Under the pieces are notes generated by a model. That model was not told the DNA's origin and made no database searches. It saw nothing but the letters and a program-made list of their open reading frames with translations. Position numbers and translations under genes: made by a program. Below are positions 10,701 through 20,694 of a stretch of 64,000 bases of DNA, piece by piece; the first letter of the stretch is position 1; each line of letters opens with the position of its first letter. This DNA comes from Kosakonia oryzendophytica. Lineage in GTDB: Bacteria; Pseudomonadota; Gammaproteobacteria; Enterobacterales; Enterobacteriaceae. Location: assembly GCF_900094925.1 (NCBI RefSeq), contig NZ_FMAY01000006.1, positions 62,001-126,000 on the forward strand, in the 5' to 3' direction.

Positions 10701-10913
10701 GGAAAGGGGGATCGAACCCGGTTTATTTGCGATAAACACCACATTTACGGGAGATTGTTTGTTTTATGTGCAGTTTCTCCGTGACATGATTTCAGAATTG
10801 GATTATTTCTGTACGTGCTCTTGCAGGCTATTTTTGGTATGATTTGAGATTCAGCTCTCAAAATTGTGCAAAAAAGAAGGTGTTGGAATGTTCATATCCG
10901 ACCAGGAGACTTA

Positions 10914-11744
10914 ATGATATCGATACCCATGCGACGACCTGGGGCGACGATACTCATGTTTTTCACCCTGATGTTTTCAGGGGGGGTGCTGGCAAAGACA
11001 CACACAGCAGAAACAGCGAGTCACAAAGCCCACGTCACTAAGGCAAGCGTAAAAAAACAGGCAAGCAGTAAACAAGAGTATTCTCGCAATAGTGTAAATA
11101 GCAGTTCACTTCCTGATTTGCGAAAATACCCTTCCGGAACCCCAAGGAAAAAAGCGTTTCTCCGGACAGTAATGCCTTATATCACCAGCAAAAACTCAGC
11201 GATTGCAGCCGAGCGTAACTGGTTGCTCAGTAAACAATACGACAGTCAGTGGTCGCCTGCCGAACGCACGCGTCTGAAGGAACTGACCAAACGCTACAAA
11301 GTGAGCTGGTCCGGGAATACGCGCCGTATTCCGTGGAACGTGCTGCTGGAGCGTGTGGACATCATCCCGGACAGCATGGTGGCGACAATGGCGGCAGCGG
11401 AAAGCGGTTGGGGAACCTCGAAGCTGGCGCGGACGAACAACAACCTGTTTGGTATGAAGTGTGCCAAAGGGGCATGTAAAAATGGGCCGGGTAAGGTGAA
11501 AGGTTACTCTCACTTTGAGTCCGTGCAGGAGTCTGTTGACGCCTATGTTACCAACCTGAATACACACTCTGCGTACGCCTCTTTCCGTAAGTCACGGGCG
11601 CAGTTGCGTAAAGCGGATCAGGAAGTGACAGCGACCAACATGATCCATAAGCTGCAGGGTTATTCGACCCGGGGCGCCAGTTACAATAACTATCTGTTTG
11701 CCATGTATCAGGACAATCAGCAGTTAATTGCCTCTCATATGTAA
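10914..11744 (+). CDS. bax: Bax protein, putative secreted glucosaminidase
   Basis: This 276-residue exported protein has an N-terminal hydrophobic signal (GATILMFFTLMFSGGVLAKT), a low-complexity Ser/Lys-rich linker (about 30-65) and a C-terminal domain of the mannosyl-glycoprotein endo-beta-N-acetylglucosaminidase (GH73-like) family. The domain signature is AAESGWGTSKLART followed by NNLFGMKC; the glutamate in AAES is the expected catalytic acid. It is therefore probably a peptidoglycan hydrolase. Its biological role is not established in E. coli. The ATG at 10914 follows CAGGAG at 10903-10908. Confidence 0.92.
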   Translation: MISIPMRRPGATILMFFTLMFSGGVLAKTHTAETASHKAHVTKASVKKQASSKQEYSRNSVNSSSLPDLRKYPSGTPRKKAFLRTVMPYITSKNSAIAAERNWLLSKQYDSQWSPAERTRLKELTKRYKVSWSGNTRRIPWNVLLERVDIIPDSMVATMAAAESGWGTSKLARTNNNLFGMKCAKGACKNGPGKVKGYSHFESVQESVDAYVTNLNTHSAYASFRKSRAQLRKADQEVTATNMIHKLQGYSTRGASYNNYLFAMYQDNQQLIASHM

Positions 11745-11751
11745 TCTGCCA

Positions 11752-11778
11752 AATGCCTTCCACCCGGAAGGCATTTTT
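11752..11778. terminator. Terminator between bax and xylR
   Basis: A ten-base stem AATGCCTTCC (11752-11761) and GGAAGGCATT (11766-11775) is followed by T residues, eight bases after the bax stop. It may serve both convergent genes. Confidence 0.85.
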
Positions 11779-11787
11779 CTTTGGGCG

Positions 11788-12966
11788 CTAAATCAGAACT
11801 TCACTGTAGCGGTCGCGATAATCTTTCGGCGTGCTGTCGTACTCCTTGCGGAACACGGAATAGAAATACTGCAACGACGGGTAACCGCACATCTGTGAGA
11901 TTTCGTTGATCGACAACGATGTCGATACCAGCAGACTGCGGGCTTTTTCCAGTTTCTCCGCATGAATCACCGCGTGAATCGTCTCGCCCACCTCTTCTTT
12001 AAAGCGCTTTTCCAGATTCGAACGCGAGATCCCTACCGCATCCAGCACCTGATCCACTTTAATGCCCTTACAGGCATGGTTGCGGATATAGTGCATTGCC
12101 TGGATCACGGCCGGATCGTTCAGTGAGCGGTAATCCGTGGAACGCCGCTCCACCACGCGCACCGGCGGTACCAGCAGGCGTTGTAGCGGCAGGGTTTCAT
12201 TATCCAGCAGGCGGTGCAGCAGTTTCGCTGCCTGATACCCCATCTGCCGCGTGCCCTGCGCCACGGAAGAGAGGGCAACCCGGGAGAGATAGCGGGTGAG
12301 TTCTTCGTTATCAATACCAATGACGCACAGCTTTTCCGGCACCGGAATATGCAAATGGTCGCACACCTGCAGTACATGGCGTGCGCGCGCATCGGTTACT
12401 GCGATGATGCCGGTTTGCGGCGGCAGTGTTTGCAACCAGTCCGCCAGGCGGTTTTGCGCATGCTGCCAGTTTTCCGGTGCCGTGGTCAGCCCCTGGTATA
12501 CCACGCCGCGGTATTTTTCCTGCGCCACCAGTTGGCAAAACGCGTACTCCCGTTCAGCAGCCCAGCGTTTACCGCTGGAGGCAGGGAGTCCGTAAAAGGC
12601 GAAGCGGTGCACGCCTTTTTCTTTCAGATGCAGGAATGCGCTTTCCACCAGCGCAAAGTTGTCGGTGGCGATGTAGTGCACCGGAGGATAATGTTCGGGG
12701 ATGTGATAGGAGCCGCCGACGCCGACAATGGGGACATCGACATCCGCCAGCAGGCGCTCTATTTCCCGGTCGTCGTAATCGGCGATCACCCCGTCGCCAA
12801 GCCACTCTTTGATGTTTTCGATGCGGGCGCGGAAATCTTCTTCGATAAAGATATCCCACTCCGATTGCGACGCCTGCAAATATTCCCCAACGCCTTCAAC
12901 CACCTGGCGGTCGTAGGCTTTGTTGGCATTGAATAACAGCGTGATGCGATGGCGTTTCTCAAACAT
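11788..12966 (-). CDS. xylR: Xylose operon activator XylR
   Basis: XylR senses D-xylose and activates xylAB and xylFGH. The 392-residue protein has a periplasmic-binding-protein-like ligand domain (about 1-275) fused to a C-terminal AraC/XylS double helix-turn-helix domain (about 285-392), seen in VDQVLDAVGISRSNLEKRFKEEVG and INEISQMCGYPSLQYFYSVFRKE read in two parts. This architecture is diagnostic of XylR. It lies downstream of xylH in the same orientation, as in E. coli, and can be reached by readthrough as well as from its own promoter. Confidence 0.97.
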   Translation of the reverse strand: MFEKRHRITLLFNANKAYDRQVVEGVGEYLQASQSEWDIFIEEDFRARIENIKEWLGDGVIADYDDREIERLLADVDVPIVGVGGSYHIPEHYPPVHYIATDNFALVESAFLHLKEKGVHRFAFYGLPASSGKRWAAEREYAFCQLVAQEKYRGVVYQGLTTAPENWQHAQNRLADWLQTLPPQTGIIAVTDARARHVLQVCDHLHIPVPEKLCVIGIDNEELTRYLSRVALSSVAQGTRQMGYQAAKLLHRLLDNETLPLQRLLVPPVRVVERRSTDYRSLNDPAVIQAMHYIRNHACKGIKVDQVLDAVGISRSNLEKRFKEEVGETIHAVIHAEKLEKARSLLVSTSLSINEISQMCGYPSLQYFYSVFRKEYDSTPKDYRDRYSEVLI

Positions 12967-13013
12967 GTCGATTCGCTTCCTGAAGATTCGTCAGTTCTGA
13001 TTACCATATTCAG

Positions 13014-13046
13014 CACACTGCCGGATAAAAAAGATCCGGCAGTGTG
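13014..13046. repeat. Long stem-loop between xylH and xylR
   Basis: Thirteen-base arms (13014-13026 and 13034-13046) are perfectly complementary around an A-rich seven-base loop. No T-run follows in either direction. It probably stabilises or processes the xylFGH mRNA end while allowing some readthrough into xylR. Confidence 0.6.
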
Positions 13047-13068
13047 ATCGTCCCGGTATTCGTTGTAC

Positions 13069-14250
13069 TCAGGCCCGACGTTTGGTGGCGGAATCCATCC
13101 ATACCGCCAGCAGTAATATCGCTCCCTTCACGATGTATTGCCAGAAGGTAGGCACGTCCATCATGCTCATGCCGTTATCCAGTGAGGCCATAATAAACGC
13201 CCCCATTACCGCACCCGCTACGCTGCCGATCCCGCCCGCCAGGCTGGTGCCGCCAATCACGCAGGCGGCGATGGCGTCCAGTTCGGCGATATTCCCCGCA
13301 GAGGGTGAACCCGCGCCGAGGCGCGAGCTCAGGATCAACCCGGCAATCGCCACCATCAAACCGTTAATGGCAAACACCGCCAGTTTGGTGCGTTCCACAT
13401 TGATACCGGAAAGGCGCGCCGCTTCCAGGTTGCCACCGATGGCGTAAATACGTCGACCAAAGGCGGTGCGGGTAGCCATAAACATCCCGGCCAGCAGCAG
13501 GAAAGCCAGCAGCAGAACCGGCGTCGGGACACCACGGTAGTCATTCAACAACCAAATGGCACCAAGCACAATGACCGCAATAATGGCCTGACGGCCAACG
13601 GCGGCGGTGGAGGCAGGTGTTGCCAGGCCGAGAGATTGCCGACGAAGGCGCCCACGCCATTGCCACAGCACAAAGACAACCAGTCCCAGTAAGCCGACAC
13701 CAAAACCGACGCCATCAGGCAAATAGCTCTGACCGATCTGCGACATCGCTGCGCTGGTGGGGGAAACGGTGGTCCCGTTGGTGATGCCGATCAGCACGCC
13801 GCGAAATGCCAGCATCCCGGCGAGCGTGACAATGAACGACGGGACTTTGCGGTATGCCACCCACCAACCATTCCATGCTCCCAGCAGTAAACCGAGCACC
13901 AGGGTGACCGCCACGGTCAACGGCAGCGGCCAGCCGAGCCAGACATCAAAAATCGCCGCGGCGCCCCCCAGCAGACCCATCATCGAGCCAACGGAAAGGT
14001 CGATTTCGGCGGAAATAATCACAAATACCATGCCCACCGCCAGGATGCCGGTAATGGCAGTCTGACGCAGCAGGTTAGAGATATTGCGCGCGCTCAGGTA
14101 AGCACCATCGGTCATGCCGGTAAAGAACAGCATGATTACCACAATCGCCGCAATCATTACAAAGACTTGCAAATTCAGGGATTTTAGCCCGGAGAAGACT
14201 CCCGGCGATGCGCTGGATAACTTGATTTCAGACGGGTTGCTTTTCGACAT
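13069..14250 (-). CDS. xylH: D-xylose ABC transporter permease XylH
   Basis: XylH is the 393-residue membrane subunit of the high-affinity xylose importer, of the ribose/xylose (RbsC-like) permease family. It has about ten hydrophobic segments and the family motifs [15 protein letters not shown] and the [15 protein letters not shown] stretch. A short hydrophilic N terminus (residues 1-25) precedes the first membrane helix. The start at 14250 lies inside the end of xylG (23-base overlap), showing translational coupling with the ATPase gene. Confidence 0.96.
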   Translation of the reverse strand: MSKSNPSEIKLSSASPGVFSGLKSLNLQVFVMIAAIVVIMLFFTGMTDGAYLSARNISNLLRQTAITGILAVGMVFVIISAEIDLSVGSMMGLLGGAAAIFDVWLGWPLPLTVAVTLVLGLLLGAWNGWWVAYRKVPSFIVTLAGMLAFRGVLIGITNGTTVSPTSAAMSQIGQSYLPDGVGFGVGLLGLVVFVLWQWRGRLRRQSLGLATPASTAAVGRQAIIAVIVLGAIWLLNDYRGVPTPVLLLAFLLLAGMFMATRTAFGRRIYAIGGNLEAARLSGINVERTKLAVFAINGLMVAIAGLILSSRLGAGSPSAGNIAELDAIAACVIGGTSLAGGIGSVAGAVMGAFIMASLDNGMSMMDVPTFWQYIVKGAILLLAVWMDSATKRRA

Positions 14251-15769
14251 GATGTTCGCTCCTCAGCGCCGCTTCCATGACCTGCTCCTGGGTCAGATTA
14301 CGATTGATAAGATCGGCCTTTAGCTTGCCTTCGTGCATCACCAGCACCCGATCGCTTAGCCCAAGCACTTCGGGCAGCTCAGATGAGATAACGATGACGG
14401 CAATCCCCTGCTGCACCAGTTGGTTAATCAGTTTGTAGATCTCGTACTTCGCGCCGATGTCGATGCCGCGCGTTGGCTCATCAAGGATGAGAATGCGTGG
14501 GTTGAGCAACAGACAGCGGGCAAGAATGGCTTTTTGCTGGTTCCCCCCACTGAGGCGACCAATCGCCAGCTCTGGTGAGGAGGTTTTGACTTTCAGACGT
14601 TGTAAGGACTGCAAAATGCACGCTTGTTCTGCGGCATCATCCAGGCTGCTCAACGCACCGGTGAACTGGTTTAAGGCCGCCAGCGTAATGTTCTTGCCGA
14701 CCGCCATCACCGGCACAATGCCATCTTTTTTACGATCTTCCGGCACCATGGCGATACCGTGGGCGATAGCCTGCTGGCAGTTAGAAATCTGTACCGGCTG
14801 GCCGTCGAGGTAAATGGTGCCTTCCCAGCGACCGGGCCAGACGCCAAATAAGCACTGCACCGCTTCGGTTCGGCCTGCACCAACCAGCCCGGCGATACCG
14901 AGAATTTCGCCACGCTTCAGGCTAAAGGAGATGTCGTTGACACGTTTGATATGGCGGTTAACCGGATGCCAGGCGGTGAGATGTTCGACCCGCAGGATCT
15001 CATCCCCTGTGGTATGCGGTTCATTGGGATACAGCGCGGTCAGTTCACGACCAACCATCATGGTAATGATATCGTCTTCACTCATCCCGGCTGCGTCGCG
15101 CGTGCCGATGTGCAGACCGTCGCGAATGACGGTGATCACATCCGATATCGCTTTTACCTCGTTGAGCTTGTGGGAAATATAGATGCAGGCGATATCGTGA
15201 TTGCGCAGATCGCGGATGATATCCAGCAGGATGGCGGTTTCCTGCTCAGTGAGCGAAGCGGTGGGCTCGTCGAGGATCAGCAACCGCACCTGCTTGTTCA
15301 GCGCCTTCGCGATTTCCACCAGTTGCTGTTGCCCAAGACCCAAATCTCCCACGCGGGTATCAGGCGAAATGGCAAGGCTGACCTGTTTGAGCAGTTTTTC
15401 ACAGCGTAGCGTCATCTGGTCATAGTCCATTACGCCGTTACGGGTGATTTCTGTACCGAGAAAGATATTCTCCAGTACCGTCAGATGTTTCACCAGCGCC
15501 AGTTCCTGATGGATGATGGCAATGCCTTTGCGCTCGGTATCGCGAATATGGGTGGCTTGCAGGGTTTCGCCCGAAAAGACGATCTCCCCTTCGTAGCTTC
15601 CCACCGGATAGATCCCGCACAGCACTTTCATGAGTGTGGATTTGCCCGACCCATTTTCGCCGCACAGCGACAGCACCTCGCCCGCATTAAGCCGCAGGCT
15701 GACATTATCGATGGCTTTTACCGCGCCAAAGGCTTTGGTGATGTTCTTCATTTCGAGTAAATAAGGCAT
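14228..15769 (-). CDS. xylG: D-xylose ABC transporter ATP-binding protein XylG
   Basis: This 513-residue sugar ABC ATPase has two tandem nucleotide-binding domains. The first has a full Walker A (GENGSGKST), Q-loop, signature region ([15 protein letters not shown]) and Walker B ([11 protein letters not shown]). The second has the degenerate Walker A typical of this family (GLVGAGRTE), a strong signature LSGGNQQK and [10 protein letters not shown]. It powers xylose import through XylH. It overlaps xylH by 23 bases and follows xylF after an 88-base gap holding a GC-rich hairpin. Confidence 0.97.
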   Translation of the reverse strand: MPYLLEMKNITKAFGAVKAIDNVSLRLNAGEVLSLCGENGSGKSTLMKVLCGIYPVGSYEGEIVFSGETLQATHIRDTERKGIAIIHQELALVKHLTVLENIFLGTEITRNGVMDYDQMTLRCEKLLKQVSLAISPDTRVGDLGLGQQQLVEIAKALNKQVRLLILDEPTASLTEQETAILLDIIRDLRNHDIACIYISHKLNEVKAISDVITVIRDGLHIGTRDAAGMSEDDIITMMVGRELTALYPNEPHTTGDEILRVEHLTAWHPVNRHIKRVNDISFSLKRGEILGIAGLVGAGRTEAVQCLFGVWPGRWEGTIYLDGQPVQISNCQQAIAHGIAMVPEDRKKDGIVPVMAVGKNITLAALNQFTGALSSLDDAAEQACILQSLQRLKVKTSSPELAIGRLSGGNQQKAILARCLLLNPRILILDEPTRGIDIGAKYEIYKLINQLVQQGIAVIVISSELPEVLGLSDRVLVMHEGKLKADLINRNLTQEQVMEAALRSEHHVEKQPV

Positions 15770-15821
15770 GGCTGCTCCACGTCATTCGCTGGTATTACAG
15801 CGCCCGAAAGAAATGGCGGAG

Positions 15822-15850
15822 GGCGCGCCTGTCAAAGGAAACGGCGCGCC
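15822..15850. repeat. GGCGCGCC inverted pair between xylF and xylG
   Basis: Two copies of the self-complementary octamer GGCGCGCC (15822-15829 and 15843-15850) can pair into an eight-base GC stem with a 13-base loop. In sugar-binding-protein operons such a structure usually protects the upstream message, giving more XylF than XylG and XylH. Function is inferred. Confidence 0.6.
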
Positions 15851-15857
15851 ACCGTGG

Positions 15858-16850
15858 TCAGAGCTGATTCTTCTGATGGAAACCGTCTTTGATAACGGTC
15901 GCGTCGATGTTGTCTTTGGTCACCTCAATGGGTGTCAGCAGGCGAGCCGGAACATCTTTCAGGCCGTTATTCAGCGAAGCATCCGCCTTCGGTTGTTTGC
16001 CATTGCCCAGTTCGACGGCGATCTCTGCCGCCGTGTTGGCAAGCTGGGTGATCGGTTTGTAGACGGTCATGGTCTGGCTACCGTTAATCAGGCGTTTCAC
16101 CCCGGCAAGATCGGCATCCTGGCCAGAGATCGCCACTTTGCCCGCCAGCCCTTGTGCGCTTAATGCCTGAATCGCGCCACCTGCGGTCGCGTCGTTAGAC
16201 GCCACCACCGCGTCTATTTTGTTGTTATTGGCGGTCAATGCGTTTTCCATTATTTTCAGCGCATTTTCCGGTAGCCATCCATCGACCCACTGATCGCCAA
16301 CAATTTTAATTTTCCCGCTGTCGATATAGGGTTTTAATACTTTCATCTGCCCGGCGCGGAACAGTTTGGCGTTATTATCCACCGGCGAACCGCCCATCAG
16401 GAAGTAATTCCCCTGTGGGACTTTACTGACCAGGCTTTGCGCCTGTAATTCCCCCACTTTTTCATTATCGAAAGAAATATAGAAGTCGATGTCGGCATTA
16501 TTAATCATGCGATCATAAGCCAGTACTTTAATTCCTTCCTGTTTGGCTTCTTTCACGACATTACTTAATACCTGGCCGTTGTAAGGAATAATGACCAGCA
16601 CATCAACGCCACGGTTGATCATATTTTCAATTTGCGACATTTGTGTTTCTTCATTACCGTTGGCGGACTGAACAAACACATTGGCGCCGAGCGATTCTGC
16701 TTTTTTTACAAAAATATCGCGATCTTTTTGCCAGCGTTCCAGACGGAGATCGTCAATTGCCATGCCGATTTTCACCTCTTTGGCATGACTGGCGACGCTT
16801 GCAAGCAGCAGGGAGGCGCAGAGAGTAAGGCAAAGGTTCTTTATCTTCAT
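15858..16850 (-). CDS. xylF: D-xylose-binding periplasmic protein XylF
   Basis: XylF is the periplasmic receptor that captures xylose and delivers it to XylGH. The 330-residue precursor has a signal peptide ending about residue 23 (LCASLLLASVASHAKEVK). The mature protein shows the type I periplasmic-binding fold of the ribose/xylose cluster, with QMSQIENMINRGVDVLVI, VLAYDRMINNADIDFYISFDN read in parts, and VVASNDATAGGAIQAL. The start at 16850 is the E. coli-type MKIKN start; a longer in-frame ATG at 16925 is unlikely. It is first in the leftward xylFGH unit, divergent from xylA. Confidence 0.96.
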   Translation of the reverse strand: MKIKNLCLTLCASLLLASVASHAKEVKIGMAIDDLRLERWQKDRDIFVKKAESLGANVFVQSANGNEETQMSQIENMINRGVDVLVIIPYNGQVLSNVVKEAKQEGIKVLAYDRMINNADIDFYISFDNEKVGELQAQSLVSKVPQGNYFLMGGSPVDNNAKLFRAGQMKVLKPYIDSGKIKIVGDQWVDGWLPENALKIMENALTANNNKIDAVVASNDATAGGAIQALSAQGLAGKVAISGQDADLAGVKRLINGSQTMTVYKPITQLANTAAEIAVELGNGKQPKADASLNNGLKDVPARLLTPIEVTKDNIDATVIKDGFHQKNQL

Positions 16851-16965
16851 AATAGTAATACCTTTTGTAGGGTGGTGAGCGAGATAAAAGAAACATGCAC
16901 TGCTTTGGACGAGCAAATTCTTCACGCATAATCTCAGGCTGGCAATTACAGATTTTTATCCGGGC

Positions 16966-17140
16966 ATTACGTTTTTTGGTTTATTTCTGGATTTATGACC
17001 ACGATCTTATTTTAAAAAATGCAAAACCGATTTTGCATAAAAAACGGGAATGCGCAGCGCAGCGGTAACACACATTATTTTGCGAGCCAGCGCACGTTTG
17101 AGCATTCTCTCAATGGCAGTGTGAAATAACGTAATTGAGC
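16966..17140. promoter_or_regulatory. Divergent xylF/xylA control region with XylR and CRP sites
   Basis: The 360-base gap between xylF and xylA holds two XylR-like sites facing outward: GAAATAAACC...GTAAT on the minus strand (16966-16987), before xylF, and GTGAAATAACGTAATTG (17121-17137), before xylA. A CRP-like sequence TGCGAGCCAGCGCACG lies at 17081-17096. A perfect palindrome, ATGCAAAA/TTTTGCAT, occupies 17019-17038 with a CCGA spacer. The arrangement mirrors the E. coli xyl promoter region; exact boundaries are approximate and from recall. Confidence 0.7.
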
Positions 17141-17210
17141 AACGCAGCATGAGGACCCAGTATTAATGCAGACTTGAACACTCGAAGCATATCTGTCAAT
17201 GGAGCTCATT

Positions 17211-18533
17211 ATGCAAACCTATTTCGACCAGCTGGATCGCGTTCGTTATGAAGGCCCGAAAACAGCTAATCCTTTAGCGTTCCGTCATTACAATCCGGAT
17301 GAGTTAGTACTTGGCAAGCGTATGGAAGATCACTTGCGCTTTGCTGCCTGCTACTGGCATACCTTCTGCTGGAATGGCGCGGATATGTTTGGTGTTGGCT
17401 CTTTTGACCGCCCGTGGCAACAGCCGGGTGAGGCACTGGCGCAGGCGAAGCGCAAAGCAGATGTTGCTTTTGAGTTTTTCCACAAGCTGAATGTGCCTTA
17501 CTACTGCTTCCATGATGTGGACGTCTCCCCGGAAGGCGCGTCCCTGAAGGAGTACCTGAACAATTTCGCGCAAATGGTGGATGTGCTGGGTGAAAAACAG
17601 CAACAAAGCGGCGTAAAACTGCTGTGGGGCACAGCGAACTGCTTCACCAATCCGCGCTATGGTGCAGGGGCGGCAACTAACCCGGATCCTGAAGTGTTTA
17701 GCTGGGCGGCGACACAAGTGGTGAGCGCCATGAATGCGACCCATAAGCTCGGTGGCGAAAACTACGTGCTGTGGGGCGGTCGTGAAGGGTATGAAACCCT
17801 GCTCAATACCGATCTGCGTCAGGAGCGCGAACAGATTGGTCGCTTCATGCATATGGTGGTCGAGCATAAACACAAAATCGGCTTCCGCGGTACGCTGCTT
17901 ATTGAGCCGAAACCGCAGGAACCGACCAAGCATCAGTATGATTATGACGCCGCGACGGTGTATGGCTTCCTGAAACAGTTTGGTCTGGAAAAAGAGATTA
18001 AACTCAATATCGAGGCTAACCATGCCACGCTGGCGGGCCATTCCTTCCACCATGAAATCGCCACTGCCATTGCGCTGGGGCTGTTTGGCTCTGTGGATGC
18101 TAACCGCGGTGATGCGCAACTGGGCTGGGATACCGACCAGTTCCCGAACAGCGTCGAAGAGAACGCGCTGGTGATGTATGAAATCCTGAAAGCGGGCGGC
18201 TTCACCACCGGTGGGTTGAACTTTGATGCCAAAGTACGACGTCAGAGTACCGATAAATACGATCTCTTCTACGGTCATATCGGCGCGATGGATACGATGG
18301 CACTGGCGTTGAAAGTGGCGGCGCGGATGGTGGAAGACGGTGAGCTGGATAAACGCGTTGCGAAGCGTTATGCGGGCTGGAATGGTGAACTGGGCCAGCA
18401 AATTTTGCAGGGGCAGCTTAGCCTGGCGGAACTGGCGAAGTACGCTGAGCAGCAGAACCTGGCACCGCGCCATCAGAGCGGTCATCAGGAACAGCTGGAA
18501 AACCTGGTCAATTACTACCTGTTCGATAAATAA
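17211..18533 (+). CDS. xylA: D-xylose isomerase XylA
   Basis: XylA converts D-xylose to D-xylulose, the first intracellular step of xylose use. The 440-residue protein is a TIM-barrel metal enzyme. It shows [11 protein letters not shown] with the catalytic histidine and aspartate, [32 protein letters not shown] with the metal-binding glutamate, [17 protein letters not shown] and GSVDANRGD. The ATG at 17211 ([11 protein letters not shown]) has GGAG six bases upstream and matches the E. coli start; an ATG at 17199 would add four residues. It is followed by xylB after 50 bases. Confidence 0.98.
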   Translation: MQTYFDQLDRVRYEGPKTANPLAFRHYNPDELVLGKRMEDHLRFAACYWHTFCWNGADMFGVGSFDRPWQQPGEALAQAKRKADVAFEFFHKLNVPYYCFHDVDVSPEGASLKEYLNNFAQMVDVLGEKQQQSGVKLLWGTANCFTNPRYGAGAATNPDPEVFSWAATQVVSAMNATHKLGGENYVLWGGREGYETLLNTDLRQEREQIGRFMHMVVEHKHKIGFRGTLLIEPKPQEPTKHQYDYDAATVYGFLKQFGLEKEIKLNIEANHATLAGHSFHHEIATAIALGLFGSVDANRGDAQLGWDTDQFPNSVEENALVMYEILKAGGFTTGGLNFDAKVRRQSTDKYDLFYGHIGAMDTMALALKVAARMVEDGELDKRVAKRYAGWNGELGQQILQGQLSLAELAKYAEQQNLAPRHQSGHQEQLENLVNYYLFDK

Positions 18534-18583
18534 CCGGCGCTGCGCCGCAGACAACGCGGCGCAGAACAAAAGGAGTGGTCACT

Positions 18584-20038
18584 ATGTATATCGGGATCGA
18601 TCTCGGCACCTCTGGCGTAAAGGCGATTCTGTTAAGCGAGCAGGGCGATGTGCTGGCCTCCCATACGGAAAAACTCAGCGTCTCGCGTCCGCATCCTCTT
18701 TGGTCGGAGCAGGATCCCGAACAGTGGTGGCAGGCAACGGACCGCGCGATTCAGGCGCTTGGCGCGGCGCACTCGCTGGCGCAGGTGAAAGCCATCGGTC
18801 TTGCCGGGCAGATGCACGGCGCAACGCTGCTCGATAGCGAAAACCGCGTACTGCGCCCGGCCATTTTGTGGAACGATGGTCGCTGCGGTGAAGAGTGCGC
18901 TTTACTGGAAGCGCAGGTAAAAAATTCCCGCACCATTACCGGCAATCTGATGATGCCGGGTTTTACCGCGCCCAAGCTGCTATGGGTGCAGCGCCATGAA
19001 CCCGATATCTTTGCCAGGGTGGCGAAGGTCTTACTGCCAAAAGATTACCTGCGCTTGCGTATGGCTGGCGTGTTTGCCAGCGATATGTCCGATGCAGCGG
19101 GAACGATGTGGCTGGATGTGGCGAAGCGTGACTGGAGCGATGAGATGCTCACCGCCTGTCATTTATCTCGCGCGCAAATGCCTGCGTTGTTTGAAGGCTG
19201 CGAAATCACCGGTGAACTGTTGCCGGAGGTCGCACGGCGCTGGGCCATGCCGGTTGTGCCGGTTGTGGCGGGCGGTGGCGATAATGCCGCAGGCGCGGTG
19301 GGTGTGGGTATGGCGGATGCCGGTCAGGCGATGCTGTCGCTTGGCACCTCCGGCGTCTATTTTGCCGTGAGCGAAGGTTTCCTCAGTAAACCGGAAAGCG
19401 CGGTTCACAGTTTTTGTCATGCCCTTCCGGGGTGCTGGCATCTGATGTCGGTGATGCTGAGTGCGGCATCCTGCCTGGATTGGGCGGCGAAGTTAACGGG
19501 GTTAGGATCGGTGCCGGCGCTGATTAGCGCGGCGGAACAGGCTGACGACAATGCTGGCGATTTATGGTTCTTACCGTACCTTTCCGGGGAACGCACCCCG
19601 CATAATAACCCGCAGGCGAAAGGCGTATTCTTTGGCCTGACGCACCAGCATGGCCAAGGTGAACTGGCCCGTGCGGTGCTGGAAGGGGTCGGGTATGCGC
19701 TGGCGGATGGCATGGATGTGGTGCACTCCTGTGGTGTGACGCCGCAAAGCATTACGCTTATCGGCGGCGGCGCACGTAGCGCCTGGTGGCGGCAAATGTT
19801 GGCAGATATCAGTGGGTTGCAGCTTGATTATCGCACCGGGGGGGATGTCGGCCCGGCGCTGGGGGCGGCAAAACTGGCGCAAATCGCCATTCACCCGCAC
19901 ACGCCGCTGGCAACGCTTCTGCCGCAGCTTCCCATTGAACAGCAACACACGCCGGATGCCGCGCGTCATGCCCACTATGCTTCACGACGGGAGACCTTCC
20001 GGCGCATCTATCAGCAACTGCTGCCCTTAATGTCATAG
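18584..20038 (+). CDS. xylB: Xylulokinase XylB
   Basis: XylB phosphorylates D-xylulose to D-xylulose 5-phosphate, feeding the pentose phosphate pathway. The 484-residue FGGY-family kinase has the N-terminal phosphate motif GIDLGTSGVK, the substrate-binding GQMHGATLLD, VAGGGDNAAGAVG with the catalytic aspartate, LSLGTSGVYF, and the C-terminal adenosine motif LIGGGARSAWWRQML. The start is the ATG at 18584, with AGGAG at 18571-18575; a GTG at 18575 is inside the ribosome site. It is co-transcribed with xylA. Confidence 0.97.
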   Translation: MYIGIDLGTSGVKAILLSEQGDVLASHTEKLSVSRPHPLWSEQDPEQWWQATDRAIQALGAAHSLAQVKAIGLAGQMHGATLLDSENRVLRPAILWNDGRCGEECALLEAQVKNSRTITGNLMMPGFTAPKLLWVQRHEPDIFARVAKVLLPKDYLRLRMAGVFASDMSDAAGTMWLDVAKRDWSDEMLTACHLSRAQMPALFEGCEITGELLPEVARRWAMPVVPVVAGGGDNAAGAVGVGMADAGQAMLSLGTSGVYFAVSEGFLSKPESAVHSFCHALPGCWHLMSVMLSAASCLDWAAKLTGLGSVPALISAAEQADDNAGDLWFLPYLSGERTPHNNPQAKGVFFGLTHQHGQGELARAVLEGVGYALADGMDVVHSCGVTPQSITLIGGGARSAWWRQMLADISGLQLDYRTGGDVGPALGAAKLAQIAIHPHTPLATLLPQLPIEQQHTPDAARHAHYASRRETFRRIYQQLLPLMS

Positions 20039-20045
20039 CTTCTGA

Positions 20046-20064
20046 GCCCGCCGTTATGGTGGGC
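20046..20064 (+). terminator. Weak stem-loop after xylB
   Basis: Arms GCCCGCC (20046-20052) and GGTGGGC (20058-20064) pair with one G-U, eight bases after the xylB stop. There is no T-run. It may mark the end of the xylAB message. Confidence 0.35.
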
Positions 20065-20157
20065 CTGAATCAGCATAACGTTGTCCTTTTTTGGTATTCG
20101 CAGACAGGCAACTCCTTGCCAGAATGGTGTTACACCCACTGAGCAAGGAGTCCTGAA

Positions 20158-20694
20158 ATGTCACGCACCGCCCTTATCAACATCGACACTCAGCAATCTT
20201 TTTTCCACCGCGACTACTGGCAGGAGAGTGATTACCCTGCTTTTCAGCAAGCCATTCTGGCGCTGATCGATGGCTGCCAGGCGCGGGGTGTCCCGGTAGT
20301 GGATATTTTCCATGTGTCCGACAGTGGCCCGTTTTCTCTCGACAGTGGTTTTGTGGCGCCGATGCCATTTTTACAGCACCAGCCAGCAGTCACTTTCTAC
20401 AAACATGTGCATAATGCGTTCACTGACACCGGCCTGGATCACTGGCTGCGTACGCGCGATATCAATCACTTGATTATCTGCGGGATCCGCACCGAGCAGT
20501 GCTGCGAAACCACCGCGCGTGTGGCGTCGGATCTGGGTTATCGCGTGACGTTCGTCAGCGAAGCGACGCTGACCTTCCCGATGACGCATAAAGGCATTAC
20601 GCTTGACTGTAACGCGCTGCGTCACCGCACGGAAACCGTGCTGGAAGGCCGCTTTGCTGCCATTAAAACTGTTCACGAAATACTGGAACGCTGA
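20158..20694 (+). CDS. Isochorismatase-family cysteine hydrolase
   Basis: This 178-residue protein belongs to the isochorismatase-like (nicotinamidase-related) hydrolase family. The catalytic triad is visible: Asp in INIDTQQSF (D10), Lys in TFYKHVHNAF and Cys in GIRTEQCCETTAR. The substrate cannot be read from the sequence; relatives cleave amides, carbamoyl groups or isochorismate. It is followed by a GlxA-type regulator with a one-base overlap (TGATG), so the two genes form an operon in which the regulator may control this hydrolase. AAGGAG lies at 20145-20150. No such pair is known to me in this position in E. coli K-12. Confidence 0.85.
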   Translation: MSRTALINIDTQQSFFHRDYWQESDYPAFQQAILALIDGCQARGVPVVDIFHVSDSGPFSLDSGFVAPMPFLQHQPAVTFYKHVHNAFTDTGLDHWLRTRDINHLIICGIRTEQCCETTARVASDLGYRVTFVSEATLTFPMTHKGITLDCNALRHRTETVLEGRFAAIKTVHEILER

